Part shown: in pieces, positions 17,002 to 25,746 of the stretch | How positions within the stretch are numbered: the stretch's first letter is position 1 | Layout: each line of letters opens with the position of its first letter | Assembly: GCF_014647495.1 (NCBI RefSeq) | Contig: NZ_BMPH01000010.1 | Span: 62,001-126,000, forward strand | DNA length: 64,000 bases | Direction of reading: 5' to 3' | DNA from: Glutamicibacter protophormiae | GTDB taxonomy: Bacteria > Actinomycetota > Actinomycetes > Actinomycetales > Micrococcaceae | Made by a program: the position numbers and the translations under genes | The notes under the pieces: generated by a model | What the model was told of the DNA's origin: nothing | What the model saw: the letters and a program-made list of their open reading frames with translations, nothing else | The model's database searches: none

Positions 17002-17964
17002 TTAATCGGCGCAGTTTTCGCTGCTTTGGACCGCAGCGGCTCCGCGCGGGTCCACGTCATGCTCTTCGCGCTTGGCGCGGGTCTGCAACGCACGTGCAGC
17101 CAGCTGGTCGGCGTCCGGGTAGTAGACCTCTTCGAGCACCAGCGCCCGGGGATGGGCCAGCTTGGTTTTGGAATCTCGGACCATCTCCTCGAGGCGGCTC
17201 GCCAGGAACCCAGGCTGCTCGCGTCCGTCACCCACCATCATGGCCGCGCCGATCAGCGCCCGGACCATATTGTGGCAGAACGCGTCCGCTTTCAGATGGG
17301 CGAGGATCAGTCCGTCCTCCGTGCGGGTGAAGCTGAACTCCTGCAGAGTGCGGATAGTTGTCGCATCGGGACGAGGTTTGCAGTAGGTCAAGAAGTCATG
17401 GCGGCCGAGCACTGTCCGCGCTTCGCGGTTCATCGCGTCGACGTCCAGCGGCTCGCGGTGCCAGGTTGTCAGGTGGCGGGTCAACGGATCCCAGCGATGG
17501 ATGCCATCGGCGATCCGGTACGAGTAGCGGCGGGCCAACGCGGAGAACCGGGCGTCGAAGCCGTCCGGGGCCACTTCTGCCTCATGCACCCATACGGCTC
17601 CATCCTGCCGCCCCAGGATGCCGTTGATACGGCGAACCAAGGCAGGGCCGGGCTCCAGGGAAGATCGACGCGGGAGTCCGTCGAACTCCTCCTGGGTCAA
17701 GTCCAAGTGGACCACCTGACGGCGGGCATGCACTCCTGCGTCGGTGCGGCCGGCGACCACCACGCGAACACGCCGGCGGATCAGCATTTCCAGTGCTTCT
17801 TCGACAAGCTGCTGGACGCCGGTGACATTGGGTTGACGGGCCCACCCGTTGTAGGCTGCACCGTCATATCCGAGAACCATGCGCATCCGGATCCATGCCG
17901 GGGTCCGGGCCTCCCCCAAGGCTGTGGTTCCCATCGGATCAAATAATTCAGACTGCGCACTCAT
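17002..17964 (-). CDS. truA: tRNA pseudouridine(38-40) synthase TruA
   Basis: Isomerises uridines 38-40 in the anticodon stem of many tRNAs. 320 residues. YDGAAYNGWARQPN near residue 34 and the catalytic Asp in VVAGRTDAGVHARRQVVH near residue 74 are diagnostic; the late motif FCHNMVRALIGAAMMVG is also conserved. The ATG at 17962-17964 is preferred over one 6 codons upstream because CATAAT lies 7 bases before it. The C-terminal 35 residues are charged and extended. It lies between rplQ and rplM as in other actinobacteria, but here a lipoprotein gene separates it from rplQ. Confidence 0.93.
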   Translation of the reverse strand: MSAQSELFDPMGTTALGEARTPAWIRMRMVLGYDGAAYNGWARQPNVTGVQQLVEEALEMLIRRRVRVVVAGRTDAGVHARRQVVHLDLTQEEFDGLPRRSSLEPGPALVRRINGILGRQDGAVWVHEAEVAPDGFDARFSALARRYSYRIADGIHRWDPLTRHLTTWHREPLDVDAMNREARTVLGRHDFLTYCKPRPDATTIRTLQEFSFTRTEDGLILAHLKADAFCHNMVRALIGAAMMVGDGREQPGFLASRLEEMVRDSKTKLAHPRALVLEEVYYPDADQLAARALQTRAKREEHDVDPRGAAAVQSSENCAD

Positions 17965-17971
17965 GAATACC

Positions 17972-17977
17972 ATTATG
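17972..17977 (-). promoter_or_regulatory. -10 box of truA, leaderless type
   Basis: CATAAT on the minus strand followed by 7 bases (GGTATTC) and the truA ATG. No Shine-Dalgarno. Five of six bases match TATAAT, but the first T is lacking. Confidence 0.35.
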
Positions 17978-18079
17978 CGCAATGCCTTTTCATCTCACCG
18001 AATCCGGTGGCGCGGTTCACCCGCCTGCTGCCACCCTCCTCCGGCAGCCCTGTCATTTCCGCTTCAAGCCCTGGACACG

Positions 18080-18107
18080 TTGGATCGGCCGTGCGTAGAA
18101 ATAATAC
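18080..18107 (+). promoter_or_regulatory. Candidate promoter of the lipoprotein gene
   Basis: TTGGAT at 18080-18085 and TAATAC at 18102-18107 with 16 bases between. A second possible -10, TAAACT, lies near 18129. The gene begins at 18201 with a normal ribosome site, so a leader of 60-90 bases is implied. Confidence 0.35.
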
Positions 18108-18200
18108 AAGTGCAGGATTTATCCAAGGTAAACTAATCGGACGCCGAGAGGTCCCCTGGTGGCCGTACTCGCTCTCCCCATCACCAAGCTAAGGAAACCC

Positions 18201-18635
18201 ATGCTGAAAAAGATTTCTGCCAGCGCCGCAGTACTGGCTATTGCCGGCACTGTGCTGACCGGTTGCAGCGGCAAGCTCTCCACCGAAGAAACCTGCAACT
18301 ACATCAACGACCAGGCGCAAGAACAGAACCTCAAGCAGAAGATGACCGATGCGGGTTCCGCCATCGCTACGGGCGATGCGTCCAAGTTCAGGGATGCCAC
18401 CGCTGAGCTCGCTTCCGTGATGAAGGATGCTGCGGGAAAGACGTCTGATGAGAAACTCGCCGACGCCCTGACTCGCTCCGCGGATCTGTCGAACAAGATG
18501 GCGGAGGCTATGGGCGATGACAGCCTTGACCTGGTGGCAATGGCCGCCAAGATGCAGGAATTCCAGACGCCGGAGTTCACCGAAGCCTCGACGTACCTGA
18601 CGACGGCCTGCCCGAGCATGCCGGCACTGGATTAG
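18201..18635 (+). CDS. Small lipoprotein of unknown function
   Basis: 144 residues. The N-terminus has Lys-Lys, a hydrophobic segment (ISASAAVLAIAGTVL) and the lipobox LTGC with Cys at about residue 20, so it is a secreted, lipid-anchored protein outside the membrane. The mature part is rich in Ala, Asp, Lys and Ser, predicted helical, with two further Cys residues (TCNYIN near the start and TACPSM near the end) that could form a disulfide. AAGGAA precedes the ATG by 4 bases. It sits alone on the plus strand between truA and rplQ, ended by a strong bidirectional hairpin. The family is not recognised; a larger reading frame upstream lacks a ribosome site. Confidence 0.8.
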   Translation: MLKKISASAAVLAIAGTVLTGCSGKLSTEETCNYINDQAQEQNLKQKMTDAGSAIATGDASKFRDATAELASVMKDAAGKTSDEKLADALTRSADLSNKMAEAMGDDSLDLVAMAAKMQEFQTPEFTEASTYLTTACPSMPALD

Positions 18636-18747
18636 GCTGGCCGCCCTGCGGGCGAACAATCCCGCGGGCCCATTGCGGACGGGCGGATGAATCGCTAGTG
18701 GTTCATCCTCCCGTTTCGCATCAGCCAGTGCACGGCAGGGCTTATAC

Positions 18748-18789
18748 AAAGATCCCCGGAATATCTGAACGATATTCCGGGGATCTTTT
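18748..18789 (+). terminator. Bidirectional terminator between lipoprotein gene and rplQ
   Basis: Perfect 18-bp stem (AAAGATCCCCGGAATATC / GATATTCCGGGGATCTTT) with loop TGAAC, flanked by A and T runs on both sides. It serves the plus-strand lipoprotein gene and the minus-strand rplQ end. Confidence 0.92.
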
Positions 18790-18825
18790 GACGCTTCACG
18801 CGCCGAAGATGCTAAGCGCTAGGGC

Positions 18826-19275
18826 TTAGGCCTCTTCGGTAGCTTCAGCAGCCTTCTCGGCAGCCTTGGTGGCTTCCTTGACGACGGCCTGCTTAGGCGA
18901 AACTGGCTCCATCACGAGCTCGATGACAGCCATAGGAGCGTTGTCGCCCTTGCGGTTGCCGATCTTGGTGATGCGGGTGTAGCCACCGTTGCGGTCAGCC
19001 ATGGCTGGTGCGATGTTCTCGAACAGTTCGTGAACGATCGACTTGTTGGTGCGCGAACGCGAAGCGATCACGGACTGGACGCGACGACGCGAAGCCAGGT
19101 CACCGCGCTTTGCGAAGGTGATCAGGCGCTCTGCGTGTGGACGCAGACGCTTGGCGCGGGTCAGGGTGGTGGTGATCTTCTTGTTCTCGAAGAGCTGTGC
19201 CGACATGTTAGCGAAGATCAGTCGCTCATGTGCTGCACTGCCGCCGAGACGCGGACCCTTGGTAGGGGTAGGCAT
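18826..19275 (-). CDS. rplQ: Ribosomal protein L17 (bL17)
   Basis: Large-subunit protein near the exit tunnel. 149 residues: the conserved core ([44 protein letters not shown] near 95) plus an Ala/Glu-rich C-terminal tail of about 30 residues typical of actinobacteria. Last gene of the infA/rpmJ-rpsM-rpsK-rpoA-rplQ group, 83 bases after rpoA, followed by a strong hairpin. Confidence 0.97.
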   Translation of the reverse strand: MPTPTKGPRLGGSAAHERLIFANMSAQLFENKKITTTLTRAKRLRPHAERLITFAKRGDLASRRRVQSVIASRSRTNKSIVHELFENIAPAMADRNGGYTRITKIGNRKGDNAPMAVIELVMEPVSPKQAVVKEATKAAEKAAEATEEA

Positions 19276-19358
19276 AGTGGTTCTCCTAGATGAATAACCC
19301 GTTCCGAACGGTCATACCGTGCGGACGGATGAAGTAGTGTGTCGCGAGACTCAGGTCT

Positions 19359-20360
19359 TTACAGACCCTCGTCGTAGTCGTCGCCATCGTCGATGGCGCT
19401 ACGAGCGGCCAGATCGAAGCCTGGAGGGGAATCCTTCAGGGCCAGACCCAGTTCAACAAGCTTGGCCTTGACTTCGTCAATGGACTTCGCGCCGAAGTTG
19501 CGGATGTCCATGAGGTCGGCCTCGGAGCGAGTGACAAGTTCACCCACAGAGTGGATGCCCTCACGCTTCAAGCAGTTGTACGAACGAACGGTGAGTTCCA
19601 GATCCTCAATCGGCAACGCCATGTCGGCAGCCAGGGCTGCGTCGGTTGGCGATGGGCCGATTTCGATACCCTCTGCTGCAGTGTTCAGTTCGCGGAACAA
19701 ACCGAACAGTTCAACGAGGGTGGTACCTGCGGATGCAACTGCATCGCGCGGGGTGATCGATTCCTTGGTCTCCACGTCAACGATCAAACGATCGAAGTCG
19801 GTGCGCTGCTCAACACGGGTGGCCTCCACGCGGAAGGTCACCTTCAGCACTGGGGAGTAGATCGAATCCACAGGGATGCGACCGATCTCGCCATCAGCGC
19901 TCTTGTTCTGAGCGGCAGACACATAACCGCGGCCGCGCTCAATGGTCAGTTCCATATCGAACTTGCCATTGGCGTTCAGGGTCGCGATGTGCAGATCAGG
20001 GTTGTGGAACTCCACACCGGCTGGCGGGGTGATGTCCGCTGCGGTGACGACGCCTGGGCCCTGCTTGCGCAGGTAGGCGACGACTGGCTCGTCGTGCTCG
20101 GAAGACACGGACAGGTTCTTGATGTTCAGAACCAGTTCGGTGACGTCTTCCTTGACACCGGCTACGGTGGTGAACTCGTGCAGCACGCCGTCGATACGAA
20201 TGCTGGTGACGGATGCACCAGGAATCGAGGACAGCAGGGTGCGGCGGAGCGAGTTACCTAGGGTGTAACCAAAGCCTGGCTCCAACGGTTCGATAACGAA
20301 ACGGGAGCGGTTTTCGGCAACTACTTCTTCGGTCAGGGTTGGGCGCTGCGTAATGAGCAC
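19359..20360 (-). CDS. rpoA: RNA polymerase alpha subunit
   Basis: Scaffold for RNA polymerase assembly. 333 residues: N-terminal dimerisation domain with [28 protein letters not shown] near residues 22-49, a linker, and the C-terminal domain with [15 protein letters not shown] and [20 protein letters not shown] that binds UP elements and regulators. Start GTG at 20358-20360, with GAAAGGAA 6 bases upstream, giving the usual MLITQRPTL opening. A 168-base gap with a 12-bp hairpin separates it from rpsK; rpsD, often found here, is absent. Confidence 0.98.
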   Translation of the reverse strand: MLITQRPTLTEEVVAENRSRFVIEPLEPGFGYTLGNSLRRTLLSSIPGASVTSIRIDGVLHEFTTVAGVKEDVTELVLNIKNLSVSSEHDEPVVAYLRKQGPGVVTAADITPPAGVEFHNPDLHIATLNANGKFDMELTIERGRGYVSAAQNKSADGEIGRIPVDSIYSPVLKVTFRVEATRVEQRTDFDRLIVDVETKESITPRDAVASAGTTLVELFGLFRELNTAAEGIEIGPSPTDAALAADMALPIEDLELTVRSYNCLKREGIHSVGELVTRSEADLMDIRNFGAKSIDEVKAKLVELGLALKDSPPGFDLAARSAIDDGDDYDEGL

Positions 20361-20468
20361 TTACATTTCCTTTCAGCGAGCGTCCGCTATATGACGCCTC
20401 ACGGGGGTGGAAACGACGGTAGCCTTCAGGTGGCCGTTCGTCTTTTGCAGGCTGATAAGTCCAAGATA

Positions 20469-20502
20469 GTCACCGGAGCACTCAGAAGAATGCTTCGGTG
20501 AC
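20469..20502 (-). other. Intercistronic hairpin between rpsK and rpoA
   Basis: GTCACCGGAGCA / TGCTTCGGTGAC form a 12-bp stem with one G-U pair and a 10-base A-rich loop. No U tract follows in the minus direction, so complete termination is unlikely; a partial terminator, RNA-processing site or regulatory element are all possible. It occupies the place where rpsD lies in many other bacteria. Confidence 0.65.
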
Positions 20503-20528
20503 TTCTCAAGCTTGGCCTAGCGAGTCAA

Positions 20529-20930
20529 TTAGACGCGGCGACGCTTCGATGGGCGGCAACCGTTGTGTGCGCTTGGGGAAACATCCTGGATGGATCCAAC
20601 CTCAAGGCCAGCAGCCTGCAGCGAACGGATCGCGGTTTCGCGTCCCGAGCCCGGGCCCTTGACGAAAACGTCAACCTTGCGCATGCCATGCTCCTGTGCA
20701 CGCTTTGCAGCGGACTCAGCAGCCATCTGGGCAGCGTATGGGGTCGACTTACGCGAGCCCTTCATGCCAACCTCGCCGGCCGAAGCCCACGAGATCACAG
20801 CGCCAGTCGGATCGGTGATCGAAACGATGGTGTTGTTGAAGGTGCTCTTGATATGCGCCTGACCCTGCGCGATATTCTTTTTGTCCTTGCGACGCGGCTT
20901 ACGTACCGCTCCACGAGTCTTTGGGGGCAT
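20529..20930 (-). CDS. rpsK: Ribosomal protein S11 (uS11)
   Basis: Platform protein of the small subunit near the 3' end of 16S rRNA. 133 residues. [37 protein letters not shown] and the end [14 protein letters not shown] are conserved. AGGAGAAAAA upstream supports the ATG. 43 bases after rpsM. Confidence 0.98.
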   Translation of the reverse strand: MPPKTRGAVRKPRRKDKKNIAQGQAHIKSTFNNTIVSITDPTGAVISWASAGEVGMKGSRKSTPYAAQMAAESAAKRAQEHGMRKVDVFVKGPGSGRETAIRSLQAAGLEVGSIQDVSPSAHNGCRPSKRRRV

Positions 20931-20973
20931 TTTTTCTCCTACGAAAAAGGTTTATGAACTAGACCGCTAAGAT

Positions 20974-21348
20974 TTAGCGAGTCTTCTTCTTACCGGCTAC
21001 GGTGCGCTTCGGGCCCTTACGGGTACGAGCGTTGGTCTTGGTGCGCTGACCGCGGACCGGCAGGCCCTTACGGTGACGAAGACCTTCGTAGGATCCGATT
21101 TCAACCTTGCGGCGGATGTCGGCCTGAACCTCGCGGCGCAGGTCACCTTCCACCTTGTAGGTGCCTTCGATGAAGTCACGAAGCTGAACGAGCTCAGCGT
21201 CGGTGAGATCCTTCACGCGGGTATCCGGGGAGATCCCGGTTGCTGCGATGGTCTCTTCTGCACGGGTCTTGCCCACGCCGTAGATGTAAGTCAGCGCGAT
21301 GATTACGCGCTTTTCGCGTGGGATGTCCACGCCTGCTAAACGAGCCAA
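20974..21348 (-). CDS. rpsM: Ribosomal protein S13 (uS13)
   Basis: Head protein of the small subunit that contacts the large subunit and P-site tRNA. 124 residues. [25 protein letters not shown], the central [18 protein letters not shown] and the basic tail [13 protein letters not shown] are typical. TTG at 21346-21348 is chosen: AAAGG stands 7 bases upstream and it gives the family's N-terminus; an ATG 5 codons earlier contains that ribosome site and has none of its own. Confidence 0.96.
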   Translation of the reverse strand: MARLAGVDIPREKRVIIALTYIYGVGKTRAEETIAATGISPDTRVKDLTDAELVQLRDFIEGTYKVEGDLRREVQADIRRKVEIGSYEGLRHRKGLPVRGQRTKTNARTRKGPKRTVAGKKKTR

Positions 21349-21389
21349 GTGGCTACCTTTCAACCAACGGAGGTCTGGAGCAGCACCTT

Positions 21390-21450
21390 CCGCGATTTAC
21401 TCGCGGCCCCGGCCTCCGAACCCGGGGGTGAACGGCAACCTGGGTTGCCG
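21390..21450 (-). other. Two hairpins between rpmJ and rpsM
   Basis: CCGCGA/TCGCGG with a 5-base loop at 21390-21406 and CGGCAACC/GGTTGCCG with a 2-base centre at 21433-21450. They fill the 148-base rpmJ-rpsM gap. Neither has a U tract. Regulatory or RNA-processing role is a guess. Confidence 0.45.
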
Positions 21451-21496
21451 CGGTACTGCCTAAATGACTACGCGTGGGATATCCCGAAAAACGGAA

Positions 21497-21610
21497 TTAG
21501 CCCTGACGCTGCTTGTGGCGTGGATTCTCGCAGATCACCATGACGCGACCATTGCGGCGAATCACCTTGCACTTGTCGCAGATCGGCTTCACGCTAGGGT
21601 TAACCTTCAA
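21497..21610 (-). CDS. rpmJ: Ribosomal protein L36 (bL36), zinc-ribbon form
   Basis: 37 residues. The zinc ligands are in CDKCK (residues 11 and 14) plus a later Cys and His (CENPRH), so this is the zinc-binding C+ paralogue. [22 protein letters not shown] is the conserved body. It starts with TTG at 21608-21610, preceded by GAGGAG 6-7 bases upstream. It lies between infA and rpsM, the canonical place. Confidence 0.96.
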   Translation of the reverse strand: MKVNPSVKPICDKCKVIRRNGRVMVICENPRHKQRQG

Positions 21611-21735
21611 GGGTTTACTCCTCTTGCGGTTGCAGTTAAATGTGGAGCAGTAAAAAGCTTATCCAAGAACAATCCTCTAGCGGGCGCTTTGCGATGAATC
21701 GCACAACGTCCGCCGGGAAAGTCAAAGAGTGCTGT

Positions 21736-21957
21736 TTACTTGTAGCGGTAAACGATACGGCCTCGGTTGAGGTCGTATGGGCTCATTTCAACCTGCACTC
21801 GGTCCTCTGGGAGGATTCGAATGTAGTGCTGACGCATCTTACCCGAGATAGTGGCGAGCACCACGTGTCCATTCGGCAGCTCCACGCGGAACATCGCGTT
21901 CGGCAGCGCTTCGGCCACAGTGCCCTCTACCTGGATGACACCTTCCTTCTTGCCCAT
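21736..21957 (-). CDS. infA: Translation initiation factor IF-1
   Basis: Binds the A site of the 30S subunit during initiation. 73 residues, a single S1/OB fold. [34 protein letters not shown] and [21 protein letters not shown] match the family along the full length. ATG at 21955-21957 with GGGGA just upstream. It is separated from map by a strong terminator, so it starts its own transcript with rpmJ and the alpha-operon genes. Confidence 0.98.
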   Translation of the reverse strand: MGKKEGVIQVEGTVAEALPNAMFRVELPNGHVVLATISGKMRQHYIRILPEDRVQVEMSPYDLNRGRIVYRYK

Positions 21958-22128
21958 TTTCCCCGCTAACTTTGGTTGCTTTGGTTTCCCTCAGCAAGTA
22001 ATTGGTTCAAGTCCGACACCGGCGCATCCCAAACCTAGGGTTTTGGGCGCACTTAAATGACGAACCAACAGACAACACTACGCCATCACCACGGCCTTCG
22101 CCAATTCGGGCCGTGTTTTAAACTGTTA

Positions 22129-22164
22129 GATCCAGCACTCCGCGTGAACGCGGGGTGCTGGATC
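22129..22164 (-). terminator. Terminator of map
   Basis: Inverted repeat GATCCAGCACTCCGCG / CGCGGGGTGCTGGATC (16 bp with one G-U in RNA) around TGAA, 17 bases after the map stop, followed in the minus direction by TAACAGTTTAAAA. Confidence 0.85.
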
Positions 22165-22181
22165 CACACTCGAAAGATCCC

Positions 22182-23015
22182 CTACGGGAGGATCGGCGAG
22201 GGGGCCACGCCGAACGGAGCCAGGCCGGCCTCTCCCCCGTCATGCGCCGAGAGCACCCAGATGCCGCCCATGGTGAAGGCGACGGTGTGCTCCCACTGGG
22301 AGGCGTTGGACTTGTCGTTGGTGACCACTGTCCAGTCGTCCTCCAGCACCGAGGTCTCGATGCCGCCGCGGACCAGCATCGGCTCGATGGCCAGGGCCAT
22401 GCCCGGCTTAATCCGAGGGCCGCGGTGGCCGGAGTTGTAGTTCAGCACGTCCGGGGCCATGTGCATCTCGGAACCGATGCCGTGGCCGCAGTAGTCCTCC
22501 AGGATGCCCAGCTCGTCGCCCGGCTGGCTGGTGACGTAGTCGTCGATGGCGGTGCCGATCTGGCCGATGAAGCGGGCCTTGGCCGCGGCGGCGATGCCGG
22601 CCCACATGGCCTGCTCGGTGATGTCGCTCAGTCGCTGGTCGGCTGGGTCAATGTTCTTGCCCACGAGCACGGTGCGCGCAGAGTCCGAGTGCCAGCCGTC
22701 CACGATGGCGCCGCCGTCGATCTTCAGCACGTCGCCGTCCTTCAGCTCGTAGTCCGACGGGAAGCCGTGCACAACCTCGTGGTTGACCGAGGCGCAGATG
22801 TTCGCCGGGAACCCGTGGTAGCCGAGGAAGTTGCTGGTCGCTCCGTGGCGCTCAAGCACCTTTGCGAAGACCTTGTCGACGGCTGCGGTGGTGACGCCCG
22901 GGCGTGCCATGGCGACGGCCTCATCCAGCGCCTCTGCCAGCACCAGGCCGGCTTCGCGCATCTTCAGGATTTCCGAGTTGGATTTGTACTCAATTCGCGG
23001 CTGTCCAAGTGCCAA
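22182..23015 (-). CDS. map: Methionine aminopeptidase, type I
   Basis: Removes the initiator Met from nascent proteins. 277 residues. Metal and substrate residues are in the expected order: FPANICASVNHEVVHGFP (His), DIDGG-type DGDVLKIDGGAIVDGWHSDSART (Asp pair), CGHGIGSEMHMAPDV (His) and ALAIEPMLVRG (Glu). Start TTG at 23013-23015 with AAGGGAG upstream. It follows adk but is separated from it by a strong terminator and has its own candidate promoter. Confidence 0.96.
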   Translation of the reverse strand: MALGQPRIEYKSNSEILKMREAGLVLAEALDEAVAMARPGVTTAAVDKVFAKVLERHGATSNFLGYHGFPANICASVNHEVVHGFPSDYELKDGDVLKIDGGAIVDGWHSDSARTVLVGKNIDPADQRLSDITEQAMWAGIAAAAKARFIGQIGTAIDDYVTSQPGDELGILEDYCGHGIGSEMHMAPDVLNYNSGHRGPRIKPGMALAIEPMLVRGGIETSVLEDDWTVVTNDKSNASQWEHTVAFTMGGIWVLSAHDGGEAGLAPFGVAPSPILP

Positions 23016-23081
23016 GGTAACTCCCTTAGGTGTTCACGGGTTGCTCGCCGCCGGCGGGCGCCGGCTCGGGTGCGAGTCTTC

Positions 23082-23087
23082 AGTCTA
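23082..23087 (-). promoter_or_regulatory. Candidate -10 box of map
   Basis: TAGACT on the minus strand directly downstream of the adk terminator's U tract, about 65 bases before the map start. No clear -35 is visible. Confidence 0.35.
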
Positions 23088-23142
23088 AAAATCGCACAGG
23101 GACCGTGCCGCCAGCCCGAAGGCTTGCCGTGCACGGTCCCTG
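23087..23142 (-). terminator. Terminator of secY-adk
   Basis: CAGGGACCGTGC / GCACGGTCCCTG stem with a small inner AGCC-CGAA-GGCT stem, followed in the minus direction by CGATTTTTAG. It begins 20 bases after the adk stop. Confidence 0.88.
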
Positions 23143-23162
23143 CGCGTGAAAACGCTTGTGTC

Positions 23163-23735
23163 TTAGGCGTTGACGTTCAATGCGGCCATGACGCGGTCGG
23201 TGACCTCGTCGATGGCGCCGATGCCGTCGACCTTGCGCACAATGCCGCGCTCTTCGTAGCGGTCGACCACGATCTTGGTCTCTGCGTTGTACAGGCCCAG
23301 GCGGTGGCGGATGACGTCTTCGGTGTCGTCTGCGCGGCCTTCGATCTCTGCACGCTTCAGCAGGCGTGCCACCAGCTCGTCGTCGTCGGCGGTCAGCTGC
23401 AGCACTGCGTCCAGGGCGATGCCCTTGGCCTCCAGCATTGCGTCCAGCGCGTCGACCTGTGCGCTGGTGCGCGGGTAGCCGTCCAGCAGGAAGCCGGTAG
23501 CCACGTCGTCCTGGTTCAGGCGGTCTTCGACCATGTTGTTGGTGACCGAATCAGGTACAAAGTCGCCATTGTCGATGTACTTGCTGGCTTCGATACCCAG
23601 CGGGGTGCCGCCCTTGACGTTCGCGCGGAAGATGTCGCCGGTGGAGATCGCGGGGATCTCCAGGCGCTCGGAGATCTTCACGGCCTGGGTTCCTTTGCCG
23701 GCACCCGGCGGTCCAATGATAAGCAGTCGACTCAT
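23163..23735 (-). CDS. adk: Adenylate kinase
   Basis: Interconverts ATP + AMP and 2 ADP. 190 residues, the short-lid form. P-loop GPPGAGKGTQ at residues 8-17, ISTGDIFRANV, GFLLDGYPRTSAQVDALD (AMP site) and DDTEDVIRHRL are conserved. The lid is reduced to an EIEGRADDT turn without zinc cysteines. The start overlaps the secY stop by 4 bases, so the two are coupled. Confidence 0.97.
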   Translation of the reverse strand: MSRLLIIGPPGAGKGTQAVKISERLEIPAISTGDIFRANVKGGTPLGIEASKYIDNGDFVPDSVTNNMVEDRLNQDDVATGFLLDGYPRTSAQVDALDAMLEAKGIALDAVLQLTADDDELVARLLKRAEIEGRADDTEDVIRHRLGLYNAETKIVVDRYEERGIVRKVDGIGAIDEVTDRVMAALNVNA

Positions 23736-25036
23736 CGCAGTAGCCCTTCGTAGTTTCGTTGCTGCATTTGAGCATTGATTTGTTTGACGGTCTCAAGACC
23801 AACACCAACCATGATTATGATGGAGGTACCGCCGAATGGGAAACTCTGGTCTGCGTTGATCAGCACAAAAGCAATCAATGGAATCAACGCGACGAATGCC
23901 AAGTACAGCGAGCCTGGGAACGTGATGCGTGAGATCACGTACTGCAGGTACTCGGCAGTCGGACGGCCTGCCCGGATGCCCGGGATGAAGCCGCCGTACT
24001 TCTTCATGTTGTCAGCCACCTCAACCGGGTTGAAGGTGATGGCCACGTAGAAGTAGGTGAAGCCGATGGTCAGCAAGGTGTACACCAGCATGTACCACGG
24101 CGAGGAAGTCGAGGAATGCGTCTGCAGCCACATCGCCCATTCCGGCAGCGTGCCGTCCGGGTTCTGGTTGAACTGCACGATCATCTGCGGCAGCGCCAGG
24201 ATCGAGCTGGCGAAGATCACCGGGATCACGTTGGCCATGTTCAGCTTCAACGGGATGTAGGTGGAGGTGCCGCCCACGGTGCGTCGACCGATGGTCCGCT
24301 TGGCGTACTGCACCGGCACACGGCGCTGGGACTGCTCCACGAACACGACCAGGCCGATGATGACGAGGCCGATGGCGATGACGCCGATGAAGGTCACCCA
24401 GCCCTGGGTCTGCAGTATCGAGGTCATCGAGGCCGGGAAGCCCGAGGCGATCGAGATGAAGATCAGGATCGACATGCCGTTGCCGATGCCGCGCTCGGTG
24501 ATCAGCTCGCCCATCCACATGATCAGGCCGGTGCCTGCGGTGAGGGTGATGACCATCAGCAGGATAACAATCAGGCTGTCGTCCGGAACCAGCGGAAGGC
24601 TGCAGCTCGGGAACAGGTTGCCCGTACGGGCCAGGGTCACCAGGGTGGTGCCTTGCAGCAGTGCCAAGGCGATGGTGAGGTAACGCGTGTACTGGGTCAG
24701 CTTGCCTTGGCCGGCTTGGCCTTCCTTGTGCAGGGTCTCGAAGTGCGGGATGACCACACGAAGCAGCTGCACGATGATGGCGGCCGTGATGTACGGCATG
24801 ATGCCCATCGCGAAGATGGAGACCTGCAACAGGGCGCCGCCACTGAACAGATTCACAAATGAATAAAGTCCACCGGTGGTGTCACCCATTGCCAGACACT
24901 GCTGAACGTTGCTGTAATCAATGCCCGGGGTCGGGATGAATACGCCGATACGGTAGATCGCGATGATCCCCAGCGTGAACAGCAACTTGTTGCGCAGATC
25001 AGGCGTCCGAAAAACTCGGGCTATGGCGCTGAACAA
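23732..25036 (-). CDS. secY: Protein translocase subunit SecY
   Basis: Channel subunit of the SecYEG translocon in the cytoplasmic membrane. 434 residues with ten hydrophobic helices. YRIGVFIPTPGIDY near residue 30, GIMPYITAAIIVQLL (plug-adjacent helix) near 79, and the cytoplasmic loop PVQYAKRTIGRRTVGGTSTYIPLKLN in two pieces near 240 mark the family. Start TTG at 25034-25036 with AGGAGG 5-6 bases upstream. Coupled with adk. Confidence 0.97.
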   Translation of the reverse strand: MFSAIARVFRTPDLRNKLLFTLGIIAIYRIGVFIPTPGIDYSNVQQCLAMGDTTGGLYSFVNLFSGGALLQVSIFAMGIMPYITAAIIVQLLRVVIPHFETLHKEGQAGQGKLTQYTRYLTIALALLQGTTLVTLARTGNLFPSCSLPLVPDDSLIVILLMVITLTAGTGLIMWMGELITERGIGNGMSILIFISIASGFPASMTSILQTQGWVTFIGVIAIGLVIIGLVVFVEQSQRRVPVQYAKRTIGRRTVGGTSTYIPLKLNMANVIPVIFASSILALPQMIVQFNQNPDGTLPEWAMWLQTHSSTSSPWYMLVYTLLTIGFTYFYVAITFNPVEVADNMKKYGGFIPGIRAGRPTAEYLQYVISRITFPGSLYLAFVALIPLIAFVLINADQSFPFGGTSIIIMVGVGLETVKQINAQMQQRNYEGLLR

Positions 25037-25093
25037 GCGTCCTCCTGAAGTATGTTCCTGAGTCGTTAAGCCAGATACGACTACGACCTAATG

Positions 25094-25099
25094 ATTCTA
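25094..25099 (-). promoter_or_regulatory. Candidate -10 box of secY-adk
   Basis: TAGAAT on the minus strand 58 bases before the secY start, with TTGGCG about 19 bases further upstream. The spacing is long, so the -35 is uncertain. Confidence 0.4.
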
Positions 25100-25226
25100 G
25101 CGTTCCGAGGTAGCTCCGCGCCAAATACAAGACACGGAAAATGCCCGGAATTTCTCATTTGTAATAAGAACTGCCATATCAGCGAAGTAATTTCCGACGG
25201 TCAGCCGAAAAACTTTGAGAAATGGA

Positions 25227-25268
25227 AAGCCCCCGTTCACTTTGAAAACTCAACGTGAACGGGGGCTT
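25227..25268 (-). terminator. Terminator of the spc operon
   Basis: Perfect 14-bp stem AAGCCCCCGTTCAC / GTGAACGGGGGCTT with a 14-base loop, 20 bases after the rplO stop. It separates the ribosomal operon from secY-adk. Confidence 0.9.
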
Positions 25269-25288
25269 CGCCTTGGCTTGACCCTGGA

Positions 25289-25744
25289 TTAGAGGGTGTT
25301 TGCCGAGCCGCCGGCAGCAGCGATCTTCTCAGCTGCGGAAGTCGAGAAGGCATCAACCTTCACGTCGACCTTGACCGAGATCTCGCCGGTGCCCAGCACC
25401 TTGACGGGCTGGTTCTTGCGAACAGCGCCCTTGGCAACGAGTGCCTCGACGGTGACTTCGCCACCCTCTGGGAACAGCTCCGAGATCTTGTCCAGGTTCA
25501 CGACCTGGAACTCGACGCGGAACGGGTTCTTGAAGCCGCGCAGCTTTGGCAGACGCATGTGCAGCGGAAGCTGTCCACCTGCGAAGCCTGCCTTCACCTG
25601 GTAACGAGCCTTGGTACCCTTGGTACCGCGACCGGCGGTCTTACCCTTCGATGCCTCACCACGACCAACACGGGTCTTGGCGGTCTTGGCACCTTCAGCT
25701 GGACGCAGGTGGTGTACCTTAAGTGCGTTTTCCTTCTGAGCCAT
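25289..25744 (-). CDS. rplO: Ribosomal protein L15 (uL15)
   Basis: Late-assembly large-subunit protein. 151 residues. [13 protein letters not shown], the Gly/Lys-rich [16 protein letters not shown] loop near residue 30 and [18 protein letters not shown] are diagnostic. Last gene of the spc operon; 2 bases after rpmD. Confidence 0.98.
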   Translation of the reverse strand: MAQKENALKVHHLRPAEGAKTAKTRVGRGEASKGKTAGRGTKGTKARYQVKAGFAGGQLPLHMRLPKLRGFKNPFRVEFQVVNLDKISELFPEGGEVTVEALVAKGAVRKNQPVKVLGTGEISVKVDVKVDAFSTSAAEKIAAAGGSANTL

Positions 25745-25746
25745 CT

